Below, piece by piece: positions 1 through 13,000 of a stretch of 64,000 bases of DNA. The stretch is taken from the NCBI RefSeq assembly GCF_964199755.1, contig NC_133896.1:102888301-102952300 (forward strand). Reading direction: 5' to 3'. How positions within the stretch are numbered: position 1 is the stretch's first letter; each line of letters begins with the position of its first letter. This DNA comes from Larus michahellis (taxonomy: Eukaryota; Chordata; Aves; Charadriiformes; Laridae). The notes beneath the pieces are model-generated. The model was not told where the DNA came from. It was given only the letters and a program-made list of their open reading frames with translations, and made no database searches. The position numbers and the translations under genes are program-made.

Positions 1-2439
1 CGTGGGATTACTCACAAACTCTAGGAGGAGGGTTTTTTTTCCGAGGGAACATGAAAAGAAAATGTCCATGCTGGCAGAACTTCCATTACTGTTTTCTTCT
101 TTCTTCAGATCTCCTCGAGGTGATCCCCAGAGCCAATGTGAATCTTTATGATCTTCTGGACTTTTTCTGTCTTCCCACTTATGAATATTTAGAGCCACTT
201 TATTTACTGATGACTGTGAGAACCTGGGAAAGCCTAACATCACCGGCTCGAGAGCCCTTCACGTGTGCACAGGTTGAAACTTCAAGGAGACCGAAGAACT
301 GCTGAAGGATGGAAAGAAAATCTTCAAATAATAGAAAGTAAAAATTAAGCTAAAAAACCAGGAACAACTTCCTGGTCCTTCAGCCAAGTGCAATTGTGAA
401 ATAGATTGCCAAGGGAAACAATGAAAACTCCATTGACTACAAAAATCTAAAAACAAGCCAAAGAGAACATGTGTCAATTAATTCCATTCTATGATTTAGT
501 TCATACCCTACATGCATATCTCCTACAGTAGTTTAAGTCAGGCTAGCTCTAAATTCAGAAAGTTCTGCTGATACCCTCAAGTCAATGTGGAAACCAGACA
601 TCTTCTGGTAGATGTCGTGATGCCAGCAAAGCCACTACTGTGGGCAGTTGTTCCAAAAGAAGAGGTCTTTGTATAATTCAGGGAGCTGCCAGAGAAATTT
701 GGCCAGCCTTAAGCATCTCCTATCTGCTTGATCTGGGTATACATGAGAGGGTCTGTCAGTAGAGACACACAAGTGTCTGCAGAGAAGGCTTCAGTAGTCA
801 GCCCTTCGGGGTAGCTGAGCTCACAGGCAGTAATGTTAACCCATGAATAAAACTCGTAAGACTATAGATTGACTTACCAGCACGGTACAGTTACTTGTGC
901 AATAAGTTTCACTTTATTTGTTAACAGTGAAAAAAAATATGCCTGGTTTTATGCAGTCCTGTAATTCATTTTCAGCAGAAGTACAGCTTCGTTTTTGCAC
1001 ATGAACGAATGCCAAGCCCTGGCATTTTAACATAATCATTTTAATCTAGTCGTGATTCTAGCAAGACTGGTAAATGTGTACACATTTAGCACATAAGCAA
1101 TGAAACACTGGCGAGAGTTTATGCACACAGTGATGAATTTATAATCTAAAGCCAAGCTACGGTGTACTAGTGTAACAAGAGTTCATAATTCTTTCTGCAG
1201 GCTAAGGAATGTCAATAGGCTGCTTCATAAAATAATGAATGTTTGCAGTAATGATTTCATGGGTTGACTGCAATTTAATATCCTTTATTTCCAATATAAG
1301 TTCATGAAGGATATCAGTAGTAAACAGGTTCTTATGAAATATGTTCTGCCAGAATTACTATTAAGCTGTCGTTGGTGTGTTTTTTGCAGTTTTTACATGC
1401 TGTTACTGTTTATATGATGATCCGGTTTCATAAAACTTTATGCGCCAATTAAAAGCTGGACATTTGCAATGCCTTTACTGAATATTCCTATCGATCAGTT
1501 AGGAGCTGGCATGACTCTGGGTTGCATCAGTTTTATGCTTGTCCGACACAAATTACTTCTGAGTGGCTTTTGATTTACGCGGCGTGAATCTATGGACACT
1601 TTGCATTCTTTCCCTCCATCTGCCTGTGAGAATTGGTGGTGTCGGAAGGTGTCACATTCACTACCCAGGGGATTAATTTCCTAGTTATTCAACAGGGACA
1701 AAGCGAGCAACAGCATCCTACACACAGACCTGCCAATGCGCTCAGCCTTGACCCGCCTCTAGGGCAGAGCGGGTAATGCATTCCCTCTGCTGTTGCCTCT
1801 TTAATAAGAGCACTGAGAAGAGTGAAAATCAGTGCTATTAGCACTCTTCCGCTAAGAAATGGACTTCAGATCTTCTACTTGTGATTTGAACAAATGACCT
1901 AAAGGTAAAGACTTTGTACGCCTATATTGAACCTTTGAGATATCTGCATTCAGCATTTAAAACACATACTTGTTTTATATTCAGTATGTCCAGGACACAG
2001 TGAATTTGGGGATATATTAATGGATTTTTTTTCAGTTCTCATTACCCATTGCCACTCCCTCCCTACATCACACTCTCTCCATTGGGTATCAACAACGGTT
2101 TGTGCAGTAGTGAACCAGATTTTAAAATGGAGTGAGAAGAAAAAACTGTACAAGAGAACAAAGTGAGAGCTACATAAACCAGGGCTGATGCCAAAAGCAA
2201 AGTCTGTGCTACCATGTTTTTTGTTTATCCTCTACTAGTTCTGATGAAGCTGGCCCTAAGTATTTGAAGCTGGCCCTAAGTATTTAACTATACTGGATAG
2301 TACAGAAATTATTTTTACTTTCCAAAGCTTGCAGGATAAATCCGTATAATGAAGTAACAAATCATTCTGCAACTGCTGTAAACTTATCCTCTGTATGCAA
2401 ACAATAAAAACCAAAAAATAAGTTATTAAATTGGTAGAG
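1..2439. other. Upstream intergenic DNA, no gene recognised
   Basis: This is AT-rich unique-looking sequence. Short open frames are present, but they lack recognisable domains, splice structure or protein-like composition. An exact 20-base unit is duplicated in tandem at 2,245-2,264 and 2,265-2,284. No transposon was recognised. Confidence 0.6.
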
Positions 2440-2640
2440 AGGAAGATGCAGCAATGTATGACAATGACAGCAGGAGACTGACCTGAGTTCTGACTCAAGT
2501 CTGTGCAAGTCATTTACAAGTCCTTCAATTTTTCCTTTAAAATGTAAGTAAAGAAAAAAATCACCTTTCACTGTTAAGAAGCTCTGAGCTCTGGAGGAGA
2601 TGAAAGGAGTTATATAAGTGCAAATTACTGTGCTTACTCA
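2440..2640 (+). repeat. Relic of an old CORE-SINE/MIR-like element
   Basis: The stretch reads like the 3' half of an ancient vertebrate tRNA-derived SINE. A segment resembling 'gagttctgactcaagtctgtgcaag' logic (a transition from a tRNA-related part to the core) is followed by a GTGCAAGTCA-type motif near 2,503. A tail of GATGAAAGGAGTTATATAAG and TGCAAAT-like sequence follows at about 2,599-2,625. That tail resembles the ATGAAAGGCGCTATATAA-type 3' end shared by ancient SINE families. The copy is strongly diverged. Family assignment is from memory of consensus features and needs a repeat-library search. Confidence 0.45.
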
Positions 2641-5378
2641 TTTATATTAAGAAAACGTCAGTTTTTCATTAAATGTTTTGCTTTGTTCAGAAGAATGAGA
2701 TCCATATCTTGACGTAACAAACCTTATTCAGCCCACTCAAATGACCAGAATGTGTGATTCATTCGCTGTGTGCAGCAGCATTAAGCTTTGCAATAGCTTT
2801 GTCTGTGCCCCATAGTGAGATGGGCTATGGTCTCAAAGTCTGGCAGCTTAGGGCATGATTCGAGCTTGGATGGGAGATCTTTATGAACGCACGTTATATA
2901 GTCTTTTTGCTTCAGCAGGTGTCACATTTCCTGGAGTCAGTATTGAATTAAGACCTTAATTTGGCATTAGGAAGCAGTGTGCTTTTGGAGGTGTCCTTTA
3001 CCCAATAATAAAGCAATACCAGGAACCCAGCCTCATGGGCAGACTTCATTTTCTGCGGTGGTGTTTTATCGGGGATACTTGTAGGGCTCATAACCCTTAT
3101 TAGCTGCAAAGCAACATCACGTACTTCTTTTCTTTTAGAGAAACACCAAATATCACAAGGTCTTATCTTAACTGCTTTATCTTATCTTAATCCCCATAGA
3201 AAAAATATACAGGGTCTCTACACTCCGGGCTGTAAGACTAGCCAGCCTGCTAATTCTTAAACAGTGTGCCTGGCCAGACGGTTGCTCAGTGTTTCGGAGG
3301 CTGATAATCATTCTCTCTTGGTCTATTCCATTTTTATTGCTGTGTCTCATCTCCATTCCTATCAGCAAACCTTAGATTTGTTCCTCCCTAATCCACTTTG
3401 ATGTAACACCATCCACTAACTGACTCATCAGTTAGCAAGCACCGTCAGATAAGGTCCCGTTTTCGGGGCAGCTGTTTTCAGCTGTCTGAAGTAGGATTAT
3501 CTGTCGGGCCAGTCCCGAAACATTTATGGACTGTGCATTCCAAGTAGTCACATGTTGCCTACACTTACCTATTTTAATTTACTATTCATCATCCTCTAAC
3601 ATGATGAATAATAATTGCCAACAGTAAAAATGAGCTCTACTTAGAATGAGGACAAGAGGTTGAAAAATTGAGCCAGCAGGAAGGGAAAAATAGCCTCAAC
3701 CTGCTTGAAGTAGGTTTGAACCTTGTGACCTGCCCCATTCAGACGCTGGTCTCTAGCCTAGTGCATCAGAATATCCTCAGAGCTGCTAACATCAGCCACT
3801 CACAGCTGCAAGGAGAGAATCTACCCTCACTGGATGGTGACATCCTGCTAAATTAAGATGTGCCCACTGGTCCAGCAACAGAAAAAAATATCTAGAAACT
3901 CTGGATCACCTGGAAGTCCAGCAGTGAAGATGATGCTCTGAGGGGACAGAAACACCGCATGGGGGAGTCACAAGTAGAATGTTGTAAAGCAGTCTGCATC
4001 TGGCCTATAAATCTCTAATGCAACAAGTGTTTCAGAAAAAAAATATATAAATGTAATGTATTGACAGGTTTCATCCGGTGTTACTAATTTCTCATTTTTC
4101 TGTTTATTTTGTAAAAGGTAGGAGATGTGCTCAGTATGCTAACAAGACTAATTGATGCCTACTTGTAATTTCCAGCAACTTGCTTTTGGCATCCAAAAGC
4201 GCATCGTGTTCCACGAGTTCTAGCAAGTGTATATATTACCAAAGACTTCCCTATAGAAAGCTTGTTTATTGGAGCAAATAAGGCTTAGCTGCTTAACACT
4301 TGCTGTGCAAGTTGTTGAGCTTTCTAGTTCTTTCATACCAAGATCAAAAGGGATCTAAACTCCAAGCTAACAAAGGCCAAACACCTGCAAAATGTTCAGT
4401 GTCTGTTCCACCAATGGTATTGATGTAACCTCCTCTGGATCCACTGGTGAGGCCTTTGCAAAGACAACCGCAAGATTGCACTCCGTATATGCTTATGGCT
4501 GTTCACTTCCTTGAGATGCTCAAACGAAAATTAACAAAACCATCCATGACAAGATTTTCTAAATTTTGTATGACTGTACATCTCACTTCTGAGGTTGGAG
4601 AGGGGATTTATACTTCAGCTTTGAACCCAAGTATGGGAAATTGTATGTTATCACAAATGATTTTGAACTTAAATTACATTAGTGATGAATGTACACAAAT
4701 TTTTCAAAAGGATAAATGGAGATAAATATAAAAAGGAATATTGCCATGCACCTTTAGTTGCATGGAGATCCAAGTCTGGAGTTATAAATGAAGTTCTGCA
4801 TCATTTGCCATCTGAAGTGGATTCTGAACTGAATCCAAATCTGAGAGGTTTCGTCTTGTCCTCCTCCACATCTGCTTTCGTGGCTGAAATTTTGTGAAGT
4901 CAAAAAGTAGGTCTCAGCATCATTGAACCCAAGACTATGTCCTGAACAGGCTTCAGACTTGGGCTGCTTACCCCAGAACAGCAGAGCTACGAATGCTGAC
5001 TCCCTGTGCCAGAAATACAACCAGGGTTGGGAGCAAAGTGGGATTGCTCCTATCAGCCGCGGGGCTCATTTATGGCAGTTTAGGGTGATCATGAAATTAC
5101 AGCATTTTTCAAAATTTAGTCTTCAGTAGCTGTAAAGTGAAATAATTGTATTGTATGAGTCAGGTAAATGGTTTGGTAACGATCTAAATAGCTGAGCTTT
5201 GCATCAAGACTGTAAGTTTTGTTAAGGAATTGAGTTAACAAGTTTCAGTTCAGCAGGGCAAATCAGGTATGAGTGAAAACACCTAAATGAGTCCTAAAAC
5301 CAGCCTTGTCCCAGGGCAGGAGCTGTAAGTCTTCACAGGCCAAGTGACCCACCAAGCAAGAAGTCTGAGGATCTCCTT

Positions 5379-5416
5379 GTGACTGAGGAGTCCGTGACTG
5401 AGGAGTCTGTGACTGA
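5379..5416. repeat. Short tandem repeat, 15-bp unit, about 2.5 copies
   Basis: Units beginning GTGACTGAGGAGTC occur at 5,379-5,393 and 5,394-5,408, followed by a partial copy at 5,409-5,416. The two full units differ by one base. Confidence 0.85.
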
Positions 5417-5857
5417 AATTGCTGAATATGCCCCTGACAGTTGTTAAGCACGGTTGCAAGTTGCGATGCTATTAAGTTGATTCCCTCTGCCAAACCTTTT
5501 GGACATGTTTTGGACTAAAAAATAGTCGTCCTTAGAAGAGAAGCCTGAGGCCAGCTGACATGGTTAAAAAATGGTTTGTAAGCACATGCACATGCCACTT
5601 CAATGACTTCTCTTTCATTCTTACTGCCAGCAGGAACTTGTCAAATCAATATGATCCAAACATATCAGCCCACAGACTTGTGGGGTTTATATTTTTATTA
5701 GGAATACATATGTGTGCTCCTTTGTCCTCTCCTTAGCTCATTTTTTTCACAGTAGGAAATCTCTCAGCATATTTGGCGTGGAGGCACATCAGCACAGTAC
5801 CACCTCCAGTGAGTACCAAGAGGCTTTCCAACATGAAGCTGATGAATCTGCAGGACT

Positions 5858-5880
5858 GGGGGGGGGGTGGGGGTGGGGGG
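5858..5880 (+). repeat. G-run with quadruplex potential
   Basis: Three long G runs (10, 5 and 6 bases) are separated by single T residues. This can fold as a G-quadruplex on the + strand. It sits at the start of a small GC-rich patch that extends to about 6,090. Confidence 0.7.
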
Positions 5881-6090
5881 AATTGAGAGAGGAAGCGCGG
5901 TTCTGTTTCGTTGTGCCGCTGGCTTTTGAGATCATTTCCCAAGCAGAGGTTTCCAAGAGGCTGCTCGGCCCATCTCCCCCGCTGATGGAGCGCCCGTGCC
6001 AAGCTGGCTCTGCAGCTCCCGCAGCACCAGCCCCTCTGCCGGGGCATCACGGCCGGGCTGGGGCGGTCAGGGGGATAGGGGTAATTACTC
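5881..6090. other. Small GC-rich, CpG-containing patch
   Basis: A roughly 200-base GC-rich island with several CpG dinucleotides lies inside AT-rich intergenic DNA, right after the G-run. Open frames run through it on both strands, which is expected where stop codons are rare, and neither looks like a known protein. It could be an orphan CpG element or enhancer. The evidence is composition only. Confidence 0.35.
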
Positions 6091-8039
6091 ACCAGCAGTA
6101 AGGGAAATGTCCACGGAGAGACCGCTTTGCAGCAGTTCTTTGCCTTGGGGATGTCCTGTAGCAGTCACTGCACTGGAGGCCTAATTTATTGCTGCCCTTA
6201 GGATAAGTATTTCTGCCATGGGAATGGTGTTTCCTCCCCGCAGGTCCCAAGAGAAAATAGAGAAGACGGGCACCGGCTTCATCTTTAGTCGGTTCTTTCA
6301 TGTGTCGCTGCACTCAGTGTGTGTTTCTCTGCTGAAGCAGTCCGTGGGCACTTCTGAAAATTTCAGTCAGTCACTTCCCTGTTCTTTGCTGGGTCTTTTT
6401 CTTTGCAGTCTGGTATTGCCGCTCCATTCTTTGTATTGTTTTCTGCAGTGAGTGGAAAAGGCGTGTTACCCTGCAAGCTAAAGGTGGCCCAGGCTGTTCT
6501 CAACAACATCAATTTAACATAAACCTATACAGATAGAGGTTTTGTTATTTTGTTTTGAGCTGCAGGGAACTTCCCTAGTTTTGCTGCTACGAAGCGTGCA
6601 GCGCTCTGCAATGGCTGTCTGCCTGCTACAGGCTTGCTTTCAGGAGCCGGGAACTGGCATTTAACATTCGTTCCACTACAAGACTTTAAAGGAAAAGGTG
6701 CTTTTTATTTTCATTTTCACATACAGCTTTTTGTTCGTCCTCCCAGGCTGAAAAGGTTAAAATGAGACAACTGCAAGGCAAACATGCCACTTCACTTGCA
6801 TGAATGCTGTATTATGCTTCCATCGCCTACAACAGACATTTTTCTGCTGACCACCTTATGTGAAGGCCCACCAGAAAATAAATGACTGACTTTTTTTGAT
6901 TGAAATTGTCTTTTTTTTTTTTTCTTGCTTGTGTTTTCCTCTTAATAGGGAAAGAAGGCTAGAAAGAGGGAAATAAAAATGAGTCAGAAAATGATGAATG
7001 ACATCTAAATTAGTTGCATGGGAAAGTTAGAAAGTTCCAAAAATAAGGGCACTGAATTAGGATCACATGTGTTAAGAAGTAAGTGTAATAGAATTAAAGC
7101 AAGATGTAGATTAGAAGTTCACATTTCTGGGGTATAACACAAAGGAAATGATAAGTGAAACAAAGATTTGAGGAGGCAGCAATGTATGTTAAAGTTAACA
7201 TTGGTTGAAGAGAGAGAAAATGAACAGCTAGGCTGAGTTTATTTGGACTGGGGTAAAGAAAGAAAGAAAGTGGTTTCTGATTGTGGTATGCCTTCCACAG
7301 GAATGCAGACAATTGAGGATCTGAAAAAGCTGCTACGCTGATCACAAGGCAGGAGGATTAAAAAAAATTTGCTGTATTCTGCTTGCCTGTCTTTGCCACT
7401 GAGTCCCTAAGCCCTGGCTGATCCCTTGACGGCACAGGTTCAACGCAGCTGTGAAAGGTGCAGGAGGAAAACAAGCCTGGGCTCTAAAAACACATGAACT
7501 GCTCAGGGGGCACACGCAAAACAATGAATCAGATCTGTTTTAAAGGAGAAAAAGAAACACTGGTCAGGGCAGGGAATGACTTTCATTTGTGTCGTCGCTG
7601 GCTGCAGTTGTGTTTAATCTATGGTTAATGTAAAACCTTTAGACAATGTTTTCAATGTTAGGTGCTTAAATGAAGGCTTTTAGGTCCATTTTCAGCACAG
7701 AAATGAAGGAGGCCTGGTTTTCAACGGCAATGACTTCAGTGAGGTTTATTGGTGCTCTGTCAGTTCCCAGCTAGCTGCCAAAATATGGATTTAGGAGTCC
7801 AGACATAGTCAGCCAAGTAAGAAAATTCTGTCCACAAAACCTACTGTTGGAGTCTGGGTGGGTGCCTTAAGAGTCTAGAGAAGGAATACATGATACAACA
7901 ACTTTTTGTTTGTTATCAAACTAGCTGGGCTGATTTAGACGGTTATTTTATGCATGATTCACAACACCGTATCTGCACGTGGGTGTGCGGCAAAACTCTG
8001 ATCGGTCGGTCCCTCTGAGCAGTTGGGTTTTCTCTCGCA

Positions 8040-8090
8040 CCCCCCCCGCCACTCTCCCCCCCCCTCCCCCCTCCCCCCCGCAAAGTCACC
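8040..8090. repeat. C-rich tract (G-quadruplex potential on the - strand)
   Basis: A pyrimidine tract of long C runs is broken by short CT- and CG-containing interruptions. Read on the opposite strand it has several G runs able to form a quadruplex. It directly precedes the first copy of the dispersed repeat at 8,091. Confidence 0.7.
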
Positions 8091-8146
8091 TTAAGAATTT
8101 GGCTTGTTAAAAACCTAGGATGCATCTATCTGTGAAAAAAATTAGT
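8091..8146 (+). repeat. Dispersed direct repeat, copy 1
   Basis: A stretch of about 55 bases recurs at 8,868. The central 23 bases (8,107-8,129, containing AAACCTAGGATGCATCTAT) are identical in the two copies. The flanks align with scattered mismatches and one gap. The spacing between cores is 776 bases. It matches no repeat family I know. Confidence 0.8.
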
Positions 8147-8867
8147 CACCACCACGCCACAGTCCAACCCCGCCGGCTACTCTCAGGGCAGTGGGGGGCA
8201 ACGCGGGTCACCGGGCAATGCCAGGTGGAGAAGGCAAGCCTTGGACCAGCGTTCCATCCCCAACCCAGGCTGCTTCTCACGCAGCTCTCATTTCCCTCTC
8301 CTCATGTAGAGCCTGTTGAGGTGTGTCAGCAGGAGAGGGAGAAACTCGCCCACAAAAATGCAATGCATTTTCTCCCCTGAGAGACGGTCAAAATGACTGA
8401 CTTATTCCCTGCCCTTGCCCCGCATGGTGTCTAGTGTAGGCAGATGCATTGCGGGGGCAGGAGAAGGGAGAGGCGTGAAGCAAAGGGATCTGCAAAGTGT
8501 TCGTCTGTTTGAAGTTTGTGCCCCTGGAAGCATAATGCGTGACAAATCCTAGTATTGCCTACATTGCTTCTTTTTAATATATTCACTTAAATATTCCTTT
8601 GTTTGTCTATACATAGGCGAGGTACAAACGGCTCAGGGAGTAAATTTAATGGTTGTTTTGTTTCCTGAATTTAATTTTATTTCCACGGCTCTCTGGAGAA
8701 TAAAAGTTCCCGTAGGCTTCCCTTCTAATCAGAAGGCAAAAGTCTTTTAAAATATTGAATCATTGACAAATTAAGTGAAAATATTTTAAAAAAACCAACA
8801 CCAAACAGAACAGAGGAAATACCATTTAGTTCTTCTGAGACAACTGCCATTAATTTATTCTACCCCA

Positions 8868-8923
8868 TTAAACTTTGGCTTTTTAAAAACCTAGGATGCA
8901 TCTATTTGTGAGAAAAATGAGAT
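8868..8923 (+). repeat. Dispersed direct repeat, copy 2
   Basis: This is the second copy of the element at 8,091, in the same orientation. Its identical core lies at 8,883-8,905. The sequence between the copies is not itself duplicated as far as I can see, so this looks like a local duplication of a short element rather than a tandem array. Confidence 0.8.
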
Positions 8924-9131
8924 TATCACTCCTTGTTGACTCACGACTTTTTCACATCATTGGCACAAACCCTCGGTTGAAAAAAAAACATTAAGCTTTT
9001 TTATAGGTATTTCTAAGGTTTATCTGAAAGCAGTGTCCAGTTCGACACTTTTTAATATTAATCAGTCTGAAAATCATTGAGGAACATTCAGCCAATTAAA
9101 GTCAATAGTGGGTATGCTGAGGAACCAAAGC

Positions 9132-9153
9132 AAAAAAAAAAAAAAAAAAAAAA
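9132..9153 (+). repeat. Poly(A) run of 22 bases
   Basis: This is an uninterrupted A22 run. I looked upstream for a retrocopied gene or SINE body and saw none, so I treat it as a simple repeat. Confidence 0.9.
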
Positions 9154-9699
9154 TTTGGTCCTTGGTAAACAAGGAACATTCTACACGCTGTTATTCTCTG
9201 GCAAATTATGAGATGATACCTTACTTACAGGTTCCTAGCAACACTATAAAGGACCTCCTGGGAGTTATGAAGCCAGCTGTAGCACTGCCTTATTGAGTAT
9301 GATATATTTGATCAATGAAAAGCTGGCAGCCTTCGTACTCTGGATTACACTGGTGTTGCTGCGTCTAGGCACATCTTCCGTGATCCTTTAAAGGTCCAGA
9401 TTAACATACTGCTTTTATATATCAGCATCCGAACATCTCTTCGTGAAAGGGACTGGAGAAAGTGAAGACCACCAGAAAAAGAGAACAAAGAAGTCCAAAG
9501 AGCAGATATAATTGTCCTGTAAATAGCTGATAGAGGCTTTTGATAGAGACATTGTCTACATAAGTGCATTAAAAGCCACACTGAATATTCTTCAGTGTAA
9601 CTAGCTGCCGGATGAATTTAAGTACCAGTTGAATAGATGGTTAGCCAGGATGTGATATCCATGTTTGAATCCCTGGATTAGTCCTGCAGTTTACACGAG

Positions 9700-10050
9700 G
9701 CAATCCCTGAGGTCCACTTTGTAACTGTTTCTCATCATCCAAGGATTTCCTTTGGATTAATTAAAAGATTAATGTCTGTAAATCCTTTGAATTTCCTTTC
9801 AGCAGCATAAGGAAGCAGTGAAGTTATTTGCCCAATTAAACATCTCCGTTTGACTTTCCACCCTTATTTTAAAAGTTGTGATTTGGCAACACAGATAAAT
9901 GAATATTAATGACAGTTGTCCGCCCTTCCTTGGCTTATCTGTGCTTCATCCTCAGCTGCTGCTGTTATGATGATTTGGGATTTTATTTGTATTTAAACTT
10001 ATGTAAATAGAAGTGCGAATCGGACACGGCATTGCAGTTCCCGACATGCA
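9700..10050. promoter_or_regulatory. Candidate conserved non-coding element (composition only)
   Basis: This AT-rich unique sequence contains clustered homeodomain-like TAATTA/ATTAA cores, for example around 9,757-9,775 and 9,833-9,840, and GATA-type sites near 9,893 and 9,936. It has no repeats and no open reading frame. That texture is typical of conserved enhancers in gene-poor regions, but without an alignment it is only a suggestion. Confidence 0.22.
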
Positions 10051-13000
10051 ACCTATAAATCCATCATTCCAAAGAGGCTTCTTGTTAAATGCACAAATGT
10101 GAATAACTTTCTTTTCACAAAGTCCTGCCTAGACAGTGAACTACTGCTCTCCTTCACAGATTTCTGTCATCAGAGGATCTTTCAAACAGCTGACCGCTTT
10201 AAAATCCTGCTATTGTCCCTACCTGCTATAAACAGCTTAGCCAACTTTCAACCAAAACCAGAATCCTTTCACTGGATTATGCATTGCAAAAGGCTTTGGA
10301 TTATTTTGTATGACTGGACCCCTTATTTGTAACAAGAAGATTATGGTATTAAACAATAAAGAATTTTTGGACTCATGAGGATTCAGATCTTTTAATTAAT
10401 TTGCTAAAAACTTCAGGATAGAAGGCTCTTGATAATCTTCTAGTGCAATCGATACCATAGCAATTGGTACATTTCTGAACACTTTAAAAATACTATGTGC
10501 AGCTCCTCTGATACTATCGGTGGCAAAACAAGTTCCACTCACTTATGCTATGTGGATACTGGCTGCAGCACTGAGGCTTGTTAACTTGGCTACTAGTTTA
10601 AAAAAACACTTGAGAACTGATAAATTTTAGCACCATTTTAGCACTATTTTATTCTCTTGCTATCAGCATTTATATGTGGCTGTCTGTCTCACAATGTTTC
10701 CATTTATTCCTGGTTATTTACCCATGGGGTGGGTAAATCAGATGAAATTCACAGTGGTAGAAGAGGGTCCCCAATGAGAAATATATCACACAGGAGCTTT
10801 CAAAAGCACCAGGCTGCTGAAGCTTCATTTTCTGTGAGGTGTTCTCTCAGGGTTGACTGTCTTTGGCTTTTTCTTTCCGAGCTTGAGGTGAAATTTCTGC
10901 CATGCATGGACATTTATCACAACTTCTGATGTGTGCATCCTCACGTTCATAATAAGATAGCAGCTTCAATCATAGCATTTACCATAAAAAAGCACCCAAA
11001 GGGTCTTGTTCTGTGACCACTTATTTTCTTAAAATCTGTAGGAACTGAATTATCTTTTAAACTTGTACCTCTTTCAAAGATTATTGAAATCAGCCAACTA
11101 GTTCAAATCTAATCAATGGAGGGAAAAATGCAGTGGGATTATATTATCCTGTTTCCGTAGGAAATGGAGCTAAAATTTAAGTGGCCTATTCTATACCAGT
11201 GATGCAGATGAAGTATGGTCCAGGACCATGACCCTGATGATGTGAGGAATAGAAAGTGCTGGAGTCAGACCCGGTGGGAATGTGGGGAGAGGAGGAAACC
11301 TGCAAGCCCTGACAATGGCCCTTGTAGCCAGGCTTGTATCCACCCATGCGGCTAAGGGCATGCGTACAGGTCTCTGAGGCTCAGGTGGTCTCTGCGAGCC
11401 AAAGTTTCTCTCTCTCTTTTTCCTCAGGACAAAGTGTCAGAAGAGACATTAGGAGAAGAACTAATGGGAGATTGAACAGTCAAAGGAGGAACTGGCTGGG
11501 AGTGAATGCAGCCAAGCACTGCTTACGCAAAATGGGATTAAAATTGGTACCCACAAAGTGATAAGCACTTGCGGAGTGGCAGGAGAAGATTTTTTTCACC
11601 AAGGGTGAGACAGAATAAGTGCATATGCCCTCCAAGAAAGCTGACTACTTTATTTATACCACCATTGAAATCAGCCCATGACCCCTTGCCCCATAGGAGT
11701 TTTGGTCCAGCCTTCGCTTTAGTGAGTTTGGCCCACACAGGACAGTAACCCGGAGAAACGTCTTGTAGCAACTTGCTGCTATGCGGTGCAATCTGCATTG
11801 CCTCACAATCTTCTCCTACTGTAATAGCCAGCGACCTTGGAGTGATTTGAACTGTAAATAACTTCTGGGGCTTATCAGACAAGGAAGAGCACGGAGAATA
11901 ATAAAACTGTTGCTGTACGTGATACTCTGAGAACTCCAGGTTAGCCTCACCTCCAGCAAGGCAACTACTTACCTTCTCACGAAAAATAACAGCAGCTCCC
12001 TTCCCCGAGACAAGGATCCATGCTTTGAGAACAGATGGTGCTACTTTTTATGCCAAGCGTTCTGCACTTCACTATTTATTAAATTGCCAGAGCAGACTGT
12101 AAGACCAGCTCTCAAACAATACACATGAGCTGTGATGTGTGCACTGTGCACGCTGAAACCCCCTTTGCTCTGAGGATCTTTTATGCTGTTAAGGAGTGGA
12201 ATATGCACATGACTGGAAATCAGGTCTTCTGTGATTTTTCCTCCAGCTGATTTTTTTAAATCCCTTGATTTATTTGTTTAAATGATTTTTATTTAAATCA
12301 TTGCTGGAAATTGCTTTATTATGCCCCCAGTACAGATGGTGTTGGTGCCTAAAGCTGGTGGAGAGGGCGCACTACTGCTTTGACTTCATGTCTTTCCGGC
12401 GTCCCCTTTGAATCCCTCCTGTGGCAGGTACAGAGTTCTTCATGATTGCTCTACTTCCTCTTAAGATAAGTGCCAAAACTCCTATGTCTTCAACACTAGC
12501 ATGCCCGTAGTTTCCAGCAGAGTAGAACTTCTAGCTTTCCCTTGACTCATCTCCTCAATAGTGACCCAACACACTGAAGTCTGGAATGTCCTACATGGGT
12601 TACAGATATTTGCTGTTCTAGAGGGAGAAATTGAGATGTTTAGATGCTCAGTATTTCTTGGGATTCAGCCTAGTTGCTGCCATATTAATCGTCTCAATTT
12701 CAGTTGCCTTGTCAGCACTGTAATATACCACAGTATTATGATCCACACAGAAAAAGAGGCCAAGCTGAGCTAATCTCTGTTAAGGTGCAGTTTCTGGAAA
12801 GAACCATTCCTGTTATTGATTTTGGCTATTTGATATTTTTGTGTTTTAGAGATTGCTCTGAAAGGAAAGTACGACCCTGAAATAGAAGTTTAAAGCACTT
12901 CACAATGGCCTCAAGTACTTGACAAATGCAGTTATGCATAACCTGTAATCACTGTCTATGGGGGGGCCTACTCTGCCCTCAGCTGTGAAAAATCACACGC

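Noticed and set aside
4447..4897. Two overlapping open frames of 92 and 71 codons as a possible small gene
   Set aside because: No recognisable protein similarity, biased AT-rich composition, no splice or promoter context.
9132..9153. Poly(A) as the tail of a processed pseudogene
   Set aside because: No gene-like or SINE-like body precedes it and no target-site duplication is apparent.
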